DNA of 64,000 nt from an uncultured Anaerolineae bacterium. Its GTDB lineage: Bacteria; Chloroflexota; Anaerolineae; Promineifilales; Promineifilaceae. Position numbers and translations under genes: made by a program. Numbering within the stretch: position 1 is the first letter of the stretch; each line of letters opens with the position of its first letter. A model generated the notes under the pieces. The model ran no database searches, had not been told where the DNA came from, and was given only the letters and a program-made list of their open reading frames with translations. The stretch is taken from positions 372,001-436,000 of the forward strand of contig CAJQMR010000010.1 in the NCBI GenBank assembly GCA_905479495.1, read 5' to 3'. Below are positions 1-8,102 of this stretch, in pieces.

Positions 1-239
1 TCCAGATCGCCCATTTTCGCCGATTCAATGAGCAAATCATCTATTTCTTCTTGGGACAAGGGGACAGGTGTTTGAGTGGCAGTCGGTTCGGGTGTGGGCA
101 CAGGTGTATTTGTTGGCTCGGCGGTGGGTGTTGGGGGAGTTGTTGGTTCAGGCAGCGGTGTGTTTGTGGGAGATACGGCCGTTTCCGCCCCACACGCCAC
201 CAGTAAAAGCCCAAAACAAATCAAAATCACTCGCTTCAT
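1..239 (-). CDS. Lipoprotein with Thr/Pro-rich linker (partial, 3' end off window)
   Basis: Reading leftwards from an ATG at 239, the product starts with MKRVILICFGLLLVAC, a type II signal peptide with lipobox LVAC and Cys at residue 16. A low-complexity linker of Pro, Thr and Glu follows (about residues 22-58), then the sequence SQEEIDDLLIESAKMGDL, where the window ends. It is therefore an exported lipid-anchored protein whose functional domain lies outside the window. Its ATG overlaps the TGA of the MerR gene (ATGA at 239-236), so the two are probably translationally coupled. No family can be named from this fragment. Confidence 0.8.
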   Translation of the reverse strand, partial: MKRVILICFGLLLVACGAETAVSPTNTPLPEPTTPPTPTAEPTNTPVPTPEPTATQTPVPLSQEEIDDLLIESAKMGDL

Positions 240-1099
240 ATCGTTGTCTTCTCCTTTAATATCACTGGAAACTGAATTTCTAACATCCCCTCTGAAATTT
301 CATGAGGTGGCCGTAACTCAAACAAAATCTCTCGCCCCGGACCAGCAATTTGGAAATCATTTGCCGCAATCCAATGCCCCAAAGCATGATAACCAGCCGA
401 TCCGGCTTCCCACCCCTGGCAAACAATCGAGGCCATCATTTCCACAGGCGGTAGCTCTCGAATCATTAAACAGCGATTCGATGACAAGGTGTTACCAGCC
501 TGAAGCGCCTTTGTCGCTGCCTCTGGTTGGTGCAAGAAAAAACCTAGTTCGATATCCGTTTGAGATTGCTCATAAATTGGGGAATGCAAAATGACGGCCA
601 AATGCCCAAAACTTGAAGGCGGTTCGCCCGCTGGCAGTGTGCTCCGCATATCGTCGAGTAACGCAAAAAAAGTGCGAATCAGTGGCCCTTGGTCACGAAT
701 CGAAAAAAACGAGGTTTGAGGCACACGCTTGAGCACAATGTCATGATCCCACAGGCGACCTTCGTTTTCAATTTGAGCCAAACGCATCTCAACCTGCTGC
801 AAACGAGCGACTTCTTCGCGTACGTTTTGTTCAATTTGGGCTTTTTTCATCACCAACATGCCGCGAATTTCATCTGGGGAAAGCGCGTTACGCAGCAGCT
901 GAGCAATTTGATCAAGGCTGAAGCCTAAATCTTTGAGGGCAAGTATGCGGTTAAGCCGGGGAAGCTGCTCTATGGTGTAATAGCGATACCCCGTCTGGGT
1001 ATCAGTATGTTGAGGGGTTAGCAGGCCGATCTCATCATAATAGCGCAATAAACGGCCGCTCACCTGGGCAATTTTAGAAAACTCTCCAATGCGAAACAT
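236..1099 (-). CDS. MerR-family transcriptional regulator with C-terminal effector-binding domain
   Basis: The 287-residue protein has an N-terminal MerR winged helix-turn-helix (residues 1-70; FRIGEFSKIAQVSGRLLRYY, then GYRYYTIEQLPRLNRI), a dimerisation coiled coil (about 75-115) and a C-terminal half resembling GyrI-like/BltR-type effector domains (about 125-285). Such activators twist promoters with over-long spacers when they bind a drug or other small molecule. The start at 1099 lies 6 nt after a -10 box and no Shine-Dalgarno is present, so the mRNA is probably leaderless. It overlaps the downstream lipoprotein gene, suggesting that the lipoprotein belongs to its regulon. The effector cannot be predicted. 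Confidence 0.88.
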   Translation of the reverse strand: MFRIGEFSKIAQVSGRLLRYYDEIGLLTPQHTDTQTGYRYYTIEQLPRLNRILALKDLGFSLDQIAQLLRNALSPDEIRGMLVMKKAQIEQNVREEVARLQQVEMRLAQIENEGRLWDHDIVLKRVPQTSFFSIRDQGPLIRTFFALLDDMRSTLPAGEPPSSFGHLAVILHSPIYEQSQTDIELGFFLHQPEAATKALQAGNTLSSNRCLMIRELPPVEMMASIVCQGWEAGSAGYHALGHWIAANDFQIAGPGREILFELRPPHEISEGMLEIQFPVILKEKTTI

Positions 1100-1105
1100 G
1101 CCGGA

Positions 1106-1136
1106 AGTATAAAGCTTTCCGTTACGTCAAAGTCAA
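1106..1136 (-). promoter_or_regulatory. MerR-type promoter with 19-bp spacer (autoregulatory)
   Basis: On the minus strand TTGACT (1136-1131) and TATACT (1111-1106) are separated by exactly 19 bp, the over-long spacing typical of MerR-controlled promoters. The spacer holds an interrupted dyad, CTTT..CGT-A-ACG..AAAG. The -10 box ends 6 nt before the merR-like ATG at 1099, so transcription should begin at or next to the start codon. The likely reading is autoregulation of the operon by its own MerR protein. Confidence 0.7.
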
Positions 1137-1146
1137 GCCTGTAAAT

Positions 1147-1920
1147 TTACCCATTCACAAGTTGGCTGTATTCATCGGCCACATCCAAGCGCAAATCATC
1201 TGCGCCTACACCGTCGAAGGGGTTTTCTAGATCGTCTTGAATATTGTCCAGGCTAACCAACACTAGACTGTAAATCACGGCTACGATATAGCCAGCGATG
1301 GGATGCTCAGGATAGGCAATATTGGCAAAATAAGGGCCAAACAGCAGGGGAAATAAGTTCAAAAAGAGGCGGCTGTAAGCGCGCAGGGCCAGCGGCGTGC
1401 GGTAGCTGGCAATATTGTTCATTTGTTCAAAATCTATGATGAGCTGGCGCAGGTATTGGTTGGCGCGGGAAATTTCGTTGGCGGGTACGCCTGCCGCCCG
1501 GAGCTGCTCATGAGATCGCGAGAAATCAGCAAAGATGTCATAGATTTGCTGCTTGCTTTGGGATTGATCGTGCCCATTGGTGGTGAAGTGGTGGGAAACG
1601 GCCGTTAACAACCGCTGCAACAACACCCCGCCCCGTTCCACATGGCCAGTGTTATCACTTGGCCACTCACGATGGGCAAACAGCAGCGCCACGCCATGCG
1701 CCTTCAGGCTGGCAAAGGCACGCAGAGCATCTTCGCGCCGCTTGTAGGCGCTATTGATCGAAAACACCAGCGGGAACACCACAGCAATTCCAATCAACGT
1801 GGTGGGCAGATCAACCAAAAAACCGAGCTGGCGACATAAAAAAACCACCACCAGCGCCAGCAACGTAACAAGCCCGGTATGGTAATCAATAATTTTGCTA
1901 AATTGTTTGAGTGTTTGCAT
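1147..1920 (-). CDS. Bestrophin-like membrane protein
   Basis: The 257-residue protein has two hydrophobic N-terminal segments (about residues 15-32 and 40-55), a long hydrophilic middle, another membrane region (about 185-225) and the C-terminal motif SLDNIQDDLENPFDG (about 228-242). The NPF-containing tail and overall layout match bacterial bestrophin-like proteins, which form pentameric anion or cation channels. It lies about 150 bp downstream of the pyrophosphatase gene on the same strand. A channel next to an electrogenic proton pump would make physiological sense, but that link is inference. No good Shine-Dalgarno is seen before the ATG. The family call is moderately sure. Confidence 0.6.
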   Translation of the reverse strand: MQTLKQFSKIIDYHTGLVTLLALVVVFLCRQLGFLVDLPTTLIGIAVVFPLVFSINSAYKRREDALRAFASLKAHGVALLFAHREWPSDNTGHVERGGVLLQRLLTAVSHHFTTNGHDQSQSKQQIYDIFADFSRSHEQLRAAGVPANEISRANQYLRQLIIDFEQMNNIASYRTPLALRAYSRLFLNLFPLLFGPYFANIAYPEHPIAGYIVAVIYSLVLVSLDNIQDDLENPFDGVGADDLRLDVADEYSQLVNG

Positions 1921-2024
1921 GGTATGACATTATTTGCTGACCAATCGTAATAAGTTTGGCTGCTTTTAGCAACCGTCAACCAGCACAACAAATTCAGGCT
2001 TGCAGAGACAAAATCCAAATTGAT

Positions 2025-2058
2025 GGGGGATTCGTGAACCAAAAGTCACGCATCCCCC
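2025..2058. terminator. Strong hairpin between pyrophosphatase and bestrophin-like genes
   Basis: GGGGGAT-TCGTGA (2025-2037) and TCACGCATCCCCC (2046-2058) form a 12-bp stem with one mismatch and an 8-nt loop. It sits 16 nt past the pyrophosphatase stop codon. There is no clean T-run on either side, so it may stop transcription weakly or protect the 3' end instead of acting as a canonical intrinsic terminator. Confidence 0.5.
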
Positions 2059-2073
2059 AACACAACAAACCAT

Positions 2074-4410
2074 TTAATCCCCTGCGGCAGCCGGGGCTAC
2101 GTTTACATTGGTGACTAGCTCTCTTTTAGACCGCATAATGGCCCACCAAAGAATAACAAGAATGCCGACGATGATAACGGCCGTTGTCAACGTCAGCTCT
2201 TTATACTGCACAATAATGGGTGCCAGAATAAGGCTGACAATATTGACGACCTTGATCATTGGGTTCAATGCTGGGCCAGCCGTATCTTTCAACGGATCGC
2301 CCACCGTGTCCCCCACCACACTCGCCGTATGCCGGTCTGAGCCTTTACCCAGGTTTCTGGCCGGGTCGCTCACTTCATCTTCAATCTTCTTTTTGGCATT
2401 GTCCCAGGCCCCGCCTGCATTCGACATGAACACGGCCAGCAGCTGACCAGACAAAATGATGCCAGCCTGAAAACCACCCAGCGCCTCAACGCGCAGCAAT
2501 AAGCCCACAGCAATTGGCGTCAAAATGGCAATCAAAGCCAGATTGACCAAATCCCTTTGGGCAGCCACCGTCGAAATAGTAACGGCCTGACGGTAATCCG
2601 GCTTCACCGTGCCCTCCAGAATGCCGGGGATCTTAAACTGGCGTCGTACCTCAGCCACCATCTGGCCTGCAGCCCGGCTCACCGACTTGATGGCCAATGA
2701 AGAGAACAACCAGGGCAGCGCCCCACCCAGCAAAAGGCCAATGAAGACCAATGGCTCAGACACGCGAATGCCAGAAGCCAACGCCTCGGGATCGATCCGG
2801 GTCACATCCGTGATAAAGGAGCCAAAAAGAGAAACGGCCGCAATCACCGCCGACCCAATCGCAATGCCCTTCGTAATTGCCTTTGTTGTGTTCCCGACAG
2901 CATCCAAATCAGCCATGATTTGCCGGGCTTCTTCATCTAAGCCAGCCATCTCGCCAATGCCGTTGGCGTTGTCGGCAATGGGTCCAAACGAATCCATGGC
3001 CACATTGTTACCCGTCAGCGTTAGCATCCCAATGCCGGTCATGGCCACACCATACAGCACAAAAGTGACCTGAATAGCACCAGCAGACAGCGCCGATCCA
3101 GAAGCCGTCAATTCATTGATTGGCAAACCACTGTAGATAAGCACGGCCGCGCCAATGGTCAGGGCAATCACCACAGCCGACCACACGCTAGATTCATATC
3201 CCACACCAAGTCCAGAAAGGATCGTCGTCGCTGGTCCGCTTTCCGTACTCTCTTTAATCTCCTCAACCGGCTTGGCGTGGGTGCCGGTAAAGTAATCGGT
3301 AAGGCGATCAATAACAATCGCTAAAAGGACACCTGCCGTTGTCGATAAAAACGGCCGCCACCAACCACCGGGCACACCATTCATGTAAAAGAAAGCCACC
3401 AAGCCAAACAACACAACTGAAAGCGCCGCCGAAGTGAGAAAGCCACGGAAAATGGCCGCCATCGCGTCCCCACTTCCCTCCGATTGGCCCTTCACAAGAT
3501 AAGTCCCAATGATCGATGCCAGCACGCCAATACCGCGCACGAGCAGCGGGTACAATATCCACTCGATATGTCCCGTGATTGCGGTTAAGGCAATTCCCAA
3601 AATCAAGCCAGAAACAATCGTTACTTCATATGATTCAAAAATATCTGCGGCCATCCCGGCGCAATCGCCCACATTATCACCCACAAGATCGGCAATAACG
3701 GCCGCATTGCGCGGATCATCCTCGGCCATCCCTTGTTCAACCTTGCCAACTAAATCTGCCCCAACATCGGCCGCCTTGGTAAAGATGCCGCCGCCGACGC
3801 GCATGAACAAGGCCAGCAACGTGCCGCCAAAGCCAAAGCCAAGCAGAGCATCAGGCGCTGCCTTACCAAAATAAACAAACAAGATCGTGCCGCCGAACAA
3901 CCCTAATCCATCTGTTAACATACCGGTTATCGTTCCGGTTCGATAAGCAATGCGGAGGGCATCCTTGAAGCTGTGTCTGGCAGCTGCTGCCACCCGCACA
4001 TTTCCCTGTACCGCCATTCGCATCCCAATTTGCCCCACCGTAAGCGAAAAACTGGCTCCCAAAACAAACCCAATCGCTCGACCAAAACCAACAATCAGGC
4101 GGATTGTCCCTTCGTCCCGTCCGGCAAATCGCTCCAGTGCCTCTGGCGTTGGATCAACAATGTAGACACTCAAGAAAAGCAAGACAGTGAGTATTAAAAT
4201 GAAAGGAAGAATCGTACGCAATTGGCGAGAAAGATAAGCATCTGCCCCCTCACGAATTGCATTCCATACCTCCAGCATTGCGTCTGTGCCTTTATCCTCA
4301 CGCAAAATCTGCCTGCGCAAGAAAATGGCGTAGAACAAACCTAAAATCGCAATCGCAAGTACCGTCCAGACAGCAATTGTTTCAAACGTTGTCAAGCCCA
4401 TCGTACTCAT
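2074..4410 (-). CDS. hppA: Membrane-bound proton-translocating pyrophosphatase, K+-independent type
   Basis: The enzyme hydrolyses pyrophosphate in the cytosol and pumps H+ across the membrane through about 16 transmembrane helices. The substrate-binding core is seen in KAADVGADLVGKVEQG and DDPRNAAVIADLVGDNVGD; later family blocks include DNANGIGEM and SDRHTASVVGDTVGDP. The motif GNTTKAITKG carries Lys and Thr at the two positions that mark K+-independent members (K+-dependent enzymes have Ala in place of this Lys). The ATG at 4410 is preferred over the upstream TTG at 4434 because AAGGAG lies 10 nt before it, giving 778 residues, a usual length for the family. Confidence 0.96.
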   Translation of the reverse strand: MSTMGLTTFETIAVWTVLAIAILGLFYAIFLRRQILREDKGTDAMLEVWNAIREGADAYLSRQLRTILPFILILTVLLFLSVYIVDPTPEALERFAGRDEGTIRLIVGFGRAIGFVLGASFSLTVGQIGMRMAVQGNVRVAAAARHSFKDALRIAYRTGTITGMLTDGLGLFGGTILFVYFGKAAPDALLGFGFGGTLLALFMRVGGGIFTKAADVGADLVGKVEQGMAEDDPRNAAVIADLVGDNVGDCAGMAADIFESYEVTIVSGLILGIALTAITGHIEWILYPLLVRGIGVLASIIGTYLVKGQSEGSGDAMAAIFRGFLTSAALSVVLFGLVAFFYMNGVPGGWWRPFLSTTAGVLLAIVIDRLTDYFTGTHAKPVEEIKESTESGPATTILSGLGVGYESSVWSAVVIALTIGAAVLIYSGLPINELTASGSALSAGAIQVTFVLYGVAMTGIGMLTLTGNNVAMDSFGPIADNANGIGEMAGLDEEARQIMADLDAVGNTTKAITKGIAIGSAVIAAVSLFGSFITDVTRIDPEALASGIRVSEPLVFIGLLLGGALPWLFSSLAIKSVSRAAGQMVAEVRRQFKIPGILEGTVKPDYRQAVTISTVAAQRDLVNLALIAILTPIAVGLLLRVEALGGFQAGIILSGQLLAVFMSNAGGAWDNAKKKIEDEVSDPARNLGKGSDRHTASVVGDTVGDPLKDTAGPALNPMIKVVNIVSLILAPIIVQYKELTLTTAVIIVGILVILWWAIMRSKRELVTNVNVAPAAAGD

Positions 4411-4604
4411 AAGACAAAATCTCCTTGTGCTCAAATGCTATTTATCTGACTTGTTAAACAATAGTGGATAGAGGCACTATTTGAATTTTCACCCTGGTTC
4501 AGTTAGTGGGGGATTTGGATAACGGGGCGAATTTCATAGAATGCCTAACATCGATCATATTGGGGAATTTACCCAAAATTATCATTGAAGCCAACAAGCT
4601 TCTC

Positions 4605-4708
4605 GTTCCTGGTACTGAGGCAAATTTGAGCGGTAGAAGCTGCGGATCTTTGCTTCAGTTTAAGTGTTCCGCAGCGTTTGCTTATCCGTCAAATTTGCTG
4701 GGCGGAAC
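4605..4708. repeat. Triply nested inverted repeat, possible structured RNA
   Basis: Three perfect complementary pairs nest inside one another: GTTCC (4605-4609) with GGAAC (4704-4708), GCAAATTTGA (4620-4629) with TCAAATTTGC (4689-4698), and GCTGCGGA (4639-4646) with TCCGCAGC (4668-4675). The whole would fold as one interrupted hairpin about 104 nt long on either strand. It could be a regulatory RNA, a palindromic transposon relic or a protein-binding site; nothing in the sequence decides. Confidence 0.55.
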
Positions 4709-4813
4709 AGTCGTCATGATTGAGAATTCTGGGGATTGGTGGTCCGTTTGGGAAATGCAAATTTGGTCACCAATTAATGATCAAACTAGCTATATATCAC
4801 TTTTGAAATAAAC

Positions 4814-4865
4814 CACAGATGAACACAGGTTTACACAGAAAAACAAAAATCTGTGTGTATCTGTG
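4814..4865. repeat. CACAG-type intergenic hairpin repeat
   Basis: CACAGAT..ACACAG on the left (4814-4828) is matched by CTGTGT..ATCTGTG on the right (4851-4865), with a further ACACAG copy between. The same words recur at 9551-9601 and 24709-24746, so this is one of a small dispersed family. Confidence 0.6.
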
Positions 4866-4975
4866 CAAACAGTGGCCCATTTTCCCTCATTTTTCAAACT
4901 GATACATGGCTAGGTGCGCAAATAGAAAATAGTGTGAAACAGATTATGACATATAAACAACCAGACCAATGAGTA

Positions 4976-5005
4976 ACACATGTCACGCCCCTTCATGACA
5001 TGTGT
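4976..5005. promoter_or_regulatory. Candidate operator upstream of the aminotransferase gene
   Basis: ACACATGTCA (4976-4985) and TGACATGTGT (4996-5005) form a perfect 10-bp inverted repeat with a 10-bp spacer, so the arm centres lie about two helical turns apart. Each arm is itself nearly symmetric (TGACA-TG-TGT-C/T-A). It sits about 70 bp upstream of the -35 box at 5072, a position suited to an activator or looping repressor. The protein is unknown. Confidence 0.5.
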
Positions 5006-5071
5006 CATTTGCTCAAGTTTGAGAGGTGCATCCTGAAAACACCTGAGGTGGTTCGATTACGGCCGTATTCG

Positions 5072-5100
5072 TTGACGCCTGTTTTGCCTGACCGTATACT
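5072..5100 (+). promoter_or_regulatory. Near-consensus promoter giving a leaderless transcript
   Basis: TTGACG (5072-5077) and TATACT (5095-5100) are separated by 17 bp, an almost ideal sigma-70-type promoter. The next start codon, ATG at 5107, lies 6 nt beyond the -10 box, so the transcript should start at or within a base of the AUG. No Shine-Dalgarno is present. Confidence 0.8.
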
Positions 5101-5106
5101 TTGCCC

Positions 5107-6273
5107 ATGCAAACATCCCAACGCCTGAACTTATTCCGTGAATCTGTTATTCGTGATATGACCCGGCTGGCCCTGAAGCACAATGCCATTAATTTGAGCC
5201 AGGGTTTTCCTGATTTTGATACGCCGGCCCCGGTGAAGGAAGCGGCCGTTCAGGCCATCGAAAGTGGCTTAAACCAGTATGCCATCACCTGGGGCTATCC
5301 GCCGCTGCGGGAAAAATTGGCCGAGCTGTACACGCAACGCTTAGGCTGGGAAGTGCATCCCGATAAACATGTCACCGTCACCTGCGGCGTCAGTGAGGGA
5401 ATCATCACCTCGGTCCAATCCATCCTGAACCCTGGCGATGAGATTCTCATCCTGGAACCAGCCCATGACAATTTTCGGCCGTCGGCATTTATTGCCAATG
5501 CGGTGCCCGTCTCCGTGGCGCTAGACGCGCCAGATTACCGACTAGATGCGGCCAAACTGCGGGCGGCCATTACGCCCAAAACCAAGGCGATGCTGCTCAA
5601 CACGCCACACAACCCCACCGGCCGCGTTTTCGACAGCGAAGAGATTGCCGGGGTGATCGAGGTGGTGTTGGAAAACGATCTGGTGCTGATTACCGATGAA
5701 ATTTATGACCGCATTTTGTACGATGGCCGTATCCACCAATCCCCCGGCAGCTTAGCACCCCTCAAAGATCGCACCATCACCATTGGCGGGCTGGGCAAAA
5801 CATTTGCCATGACCGGTTGGCGCTTGGGCTACGTTATTGCCCCGGAGCAGTTTGCCCTAGGCATTCGCACTCTGCATGACTTCACTACCATTTGTGCGGC
5901 CACACCCCTGCAAGCAGCGGCCGTGGCCGCCCTCTCCATGCCAGAAAGCTTTTTTGAAGAAAGCACTCGCGCCTACCACCAGCGCCGCGCCTTGATGCTA
6001 GAAATTTTGGCCGAAGCAGGCTTCCAGGCCAGCACGCCACAGGGTGCTTACTACATCATGGCCGACTACAGCCAGCTGCCCATTCCTCAGGCCAGCCTGA
6101 CACCCACGGAATTTGCCTACTTCATGGCGTCTGATGTGGGCGTAGCCGTGGTGCCTGGGGATAGTTTTTACTCACTGGAAGGATACGGCCGTTCCTCCAT
6201 CCGTTTTGCCTACCCCAAAAAGCTCACCACCCTGGAGCAAGCTGGCGAGCGCCTCCTTGCCCGACTGAAGTAA
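5107..6273 (+). CDS. Class I/II PLP-dependent aminotransferase
   Basis: The 388-residue fold-type I aminotransferase resembles the kynurenine/glutamine/methionine transaminase group (YbdL, KAT). Visible family features are NLSQGFPDFDTP (substrate-binding loop near residue 30), TCGVSEG (cofactor phosphate region), NTPHNPTGRV (~residue 165), TDEIYDR (~196), the Schiff-base lysine in GGLGKTFAMTGWRLGY (Lys ~231) and the substrate-carboxylate Arg in SSIRFAYPKK near the C-terminus. It transfers amino groups between an amino acid and a 2-oxo acid in the cytosol. The ATG at 5107 is chosen over TTG at 5101 because it is placed exactly for a leaderless mRNA. A methyltransferase gene follows 3 nt downstream. 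Confidence 0.92.
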   Translation: MQTSQRLNLFRESVIRDMTRLALKHNAINLSQGFPDFDTPAPVKEAAVQAIESGLNQYAITWGYPPLREKLAELYTQRLGWEVHPDKHVTVTCGVSEGIITSVQSILNPGDEILILEPAHDNFRPSAFIANAVPVSVALDAPDYRLDAAKLRAAITPKTKAMLLNTPHNPTGRVFDSEEIAGVIEVVLENDLVLITDEIYDRILYDGRIHQSPGSLAPLKDRTITIGGLGKTFAMTGWRLGYVIAPEQFALGIRTLHDFTTICAATPLQAAAVAALSMPESFFEESTRAYHQRRALMLEILAEAGFQASTPQGAYYIMADYSQLPIPQASLTPTEFAYFMASDVGVAVVPGDSFYSLEGYGRSSIRFAYPKKLTTLEQAGERLLARLK

Positions 6274-6276
6274 GGT

Positions 6277-6819
6277 ATGAATCATGCCGACCATGTCGCG
6301 TTAATTCAGAATGGCATTGCCCAGAAAGGCGGTACCTGGGCCGATTTTGGTTCAGGTACGGGTGCGTTTACCCTGGCGCTGGCGGAATGTATGGGGCCGA
6401 CCGGTCACATTTACTCGATTGATCAAAAAAGTAGTTCCCTCAGGCAGCAAGAACAGGTGATGAACGGCCGTTTCCCCCAAAATCACGTCACCTACCTCAC
6501 CGCTGATTACACCCACCCGCTCGATTTGCCATTGCTTGATGGCATCGTCATGGCCAACGCGCTGCATTTTCAGCGGCGCAAAGACAGCCTCTTGCAGCTG
6601 CTCTACAGCTACCTGCGCCCCGGCGGGCGGCTCATTTTGGTGGAATACAACGTGGATCGCGGCAATCTGTGGGTGCCTCATCCCCTCTCTTTCCCAACGT
6701 GGCAAACGGTAGCTGCCCAAAATGGCTTCGTCAAAACGAACCTTCTAGCCACCAGACCCAGCCGTTTCCTACATGAAATCTATGCCGCCGTGAGCATCAA
6801 ACCTGAATCCAACGATTAA
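6277..6819 (+). CDS. Class I SAM-dependent methyltransferase
   Basis: The 180-residue Rossmann-fold methyltransferase has SAM motif I in WADFGSGTGAFTLALA (residues ~20-35), the acidic residue after strand 2 in IYSIDQK (~48), and motif IV-like GIVMANALHF (~89). A 'PGGRLILVEY' post-motif follows at ~113. It is short for the family and has little N-terminal extension. Its start lies 3 nt after the aminotransferase stop, so both are probably co-transcribed and may act on the same metabolite. The substrate is not predictable. Confidence 0.85.
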   Translation: MNHADHVALIQNGIAQKGGTWADFGSGTGAFTLALAECMGPTGHIYSIDQKSSSLRQQEQVMNGRFPQNHVTYLTADYTHPLDLPLLDGIVMANALHFQRRKDSLLQLLYSYLRPGGRLILVEYNVDRGNLWVPHPLSFPTWQTVAAQNGFVKTNLLATRPSRFLHEIYAAVSIKPESND

Positions 6820-6830
6820 TGGGTCATAAG

Positions 6831-6910
6831 AATTGTGAATTGTGAAGTGTGTGACCCGTGAATGAGGTATTGCTTGCGTTAACAATTCACAATTCAGAGT
6901 TCACCATTCA
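6831..6910. repeat. Head-to-head AT-rich repeat hairpin (AATTGTG units)
   Basis: AATTGTGAATTGT (6831-6843), two units of AATTGTG, is a perfect inverted copy of ACAATTCACAATT (6882-6894). A third, imperfect copy follows at 6901-6916. It lies between convergent genes and may end transcription from both sides. The same design with different sequence occurs at 14195-14247. Confidence 0.65.
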
Positions 6911-6913
6911 CAA

Positions 6914-8101
6914 TTAGAACGTTTCTCGGTACAACATCTCCATCTGGTCCCGGGTGATGGCGCGGGGATTGGTGGTCCAGTTGAGGTCGATGATGGCGTT
7001 GTCGGCCAGTTCGGGGATCATGGCCTCGGTCACGCCCACATCGCGCAGGCGCAGCGGCAGGTTGATGTCAGTCATGAGTTGGCGAACGGCCGTAACCCCT
7101 CTCTCCGCCTCTTCCCGCACCGATCCTGGTACCGGGATGGGGTCCAACGCCTGCGCCACCTGCGCATATCGGTCCAAGGCACCAGGCAAGCTAAACTGCA
7201 TCTGGGCTGGCAGCATGAGAGCGCAGGCAAGTCCGTGATGCACGTGGGCAATGCCCGAAAGCTGGTGTGCCAGGGAATGAGCTGCCCCCAACCAGCGGGA
7301 GCTAATGGCAATGCCGCCCAGCATCGAAGCCAGCATCATCTCTTCCCGCGCCTGCTGGTGGCTAGGTTGAGCTACCGCCAGCCGCAAGAAACGGCCGATC
7401 CGCCCAATCCCATCTAAAATAAGCGCATCCAGGGCGATAGGGGCCATGTTGGTGGAGACATACGCTTCGATAAGGTGCGTCAGGGCATCCATGCCGGTGG
7501 CGGCCGTGAGGTGTGGCGGCAGGGTCAGGGTCAATGCCGGGTCGATGAGGGCCACCGTGGGGATGGTGGCCGGACCGCCCACACCCATCTTCAACTTGCG
7601 CGCCTCGTCGGTGATGACACCCCAGGGCGTAACCTCGGCTCCGGTACCGGCGGTGGTGGGAATGGCAATCATCGGTGGCATTTGCGGCACGGTGGGCAAC
7701 GGCCGTACGTCATCTCCCAGCATCAACGCGTACTCAGCACATTTAGCCTCTGGTGGTCCACCGGCCAGAATGCGCACCGCTTTGGCCGCATCGATGGCGC
7801 TGCCACCACCCAAGGCGATGATCAGTTCGGCTCCACTCTCTTTAAATTGGGCAGCAGCGGCATCTACAGCCGTTGTAGTCGGATTCGGTGGCGTTTGGTC
7901 AAACAGTTCCACATTCAGCCCGGCAGCAGCCAGCGCATCCAGCACCGGTTGCAGCAAGCCAGCCGCCACAATGCCCGCATCGGTCACCACAAAAACTTTC
8001 TTCGCAGCTCCTAAATTTTTCGCTTCTGCACCAATCAAATTGGCGGCACCAAATCCAAATTGTGTTTGCCCTGGCCAATAGTATGTTGCCACTGCGGTCA
8101 T
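6914..8101 (-). CDS. Iron-containing alcohol dehydrogenase
   Basis: The 395-residue protein is a group III (Fe-dependent) NAD(P)H alcohol/butanol dehydrogenase. It shows the dinucleotide-binding GGGSAIDAAKA (~residue 93), the TTAGTGAEVT segment (~145), and metal-binding regions GMDALTHLIEAYVS and HSLAHQLSGIAHVHHG with the conserved histidines. It interconverts an alcohol and its aldehyde or ketone. The ATG at 8101 is chosen over upstream in-frame codons because AGGAG precedes it and the upstream sequence lies inside the GNAT gene. It is the last gene of a three-gene operon with 1-nt spacing to the GNAT gene. Confidence 0.93.
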   Translation of the reverse strand: MTAVATYYWPGQTQFGFGAANLIGAEAKNLGAAKKVFVVTDAGIVAAGLLQPVLDALAAAGLNVELFDQTPPNPTTTAVDAAAAQFKESGAELIIALGGGSAIDAAKAVRILAGGPPEAKCAEYALMLGDDVRPLPTVPQMPPMIAIPTTAGTGAEVTPWGVITDEARKLKMGVGGPATIPTVALIDPALTLTLPPHLTAATGMDALTHLIEAYVSTNMAPIALDALILDGIGRIGRFLRLAVAQPSHQQAREEMMLASMLGGIAISSRWLGAAHSLAHQLSGIAHVHHGLACALMLPAQMQFSLPGALDRYAQVAQALDPIPVPGSVREEAERGVTAVRQLMTDINLPLRLRDVGVTEAMIPELADNAIIDLNWTTNPRAITRDQMEMLYRETF

Positions 8102-8102
8102 G

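Larger units (their letters stand above)
4411..5106. other. Intergenic region of ~700 bp with structured repeats and a promoter
   Basis: This divergent spacer between the pyrophosphatase and aminotransferase genes holds no convincing gene. The 101-codon plus-strand reading frame at 4506-4811 lacks a Shine-Dalgarno and any recognisable domain. Non-coding structure is abundant: a triply nested inverted repeat (4605-4708), a CACAG-type hairpin (4814-4865), a 10-bp inverted repeat (4976-5005) and a near-consensus promoter (5072-5100). Only one ACGGCCGT copy (5059) occurs here, at the promoter end. Confidence 0.7.

Noticed and set aside
76-594. Long plus-strand reading frame of Val/Gly repeats
   Set aside because: It is the antisense of the lipoprotein's Thr/Pro linker and the end of the MerR gene; the minus strand has a lipobox and a domain-bearing product.
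4506-4811. 101-codon plus-strand reading frame
   Set aside because: It has no Shine-Dalgarno, promoter or recognisable domain, and it runs through the nested inverted repeat 4605-4708, which better explains the sequence.
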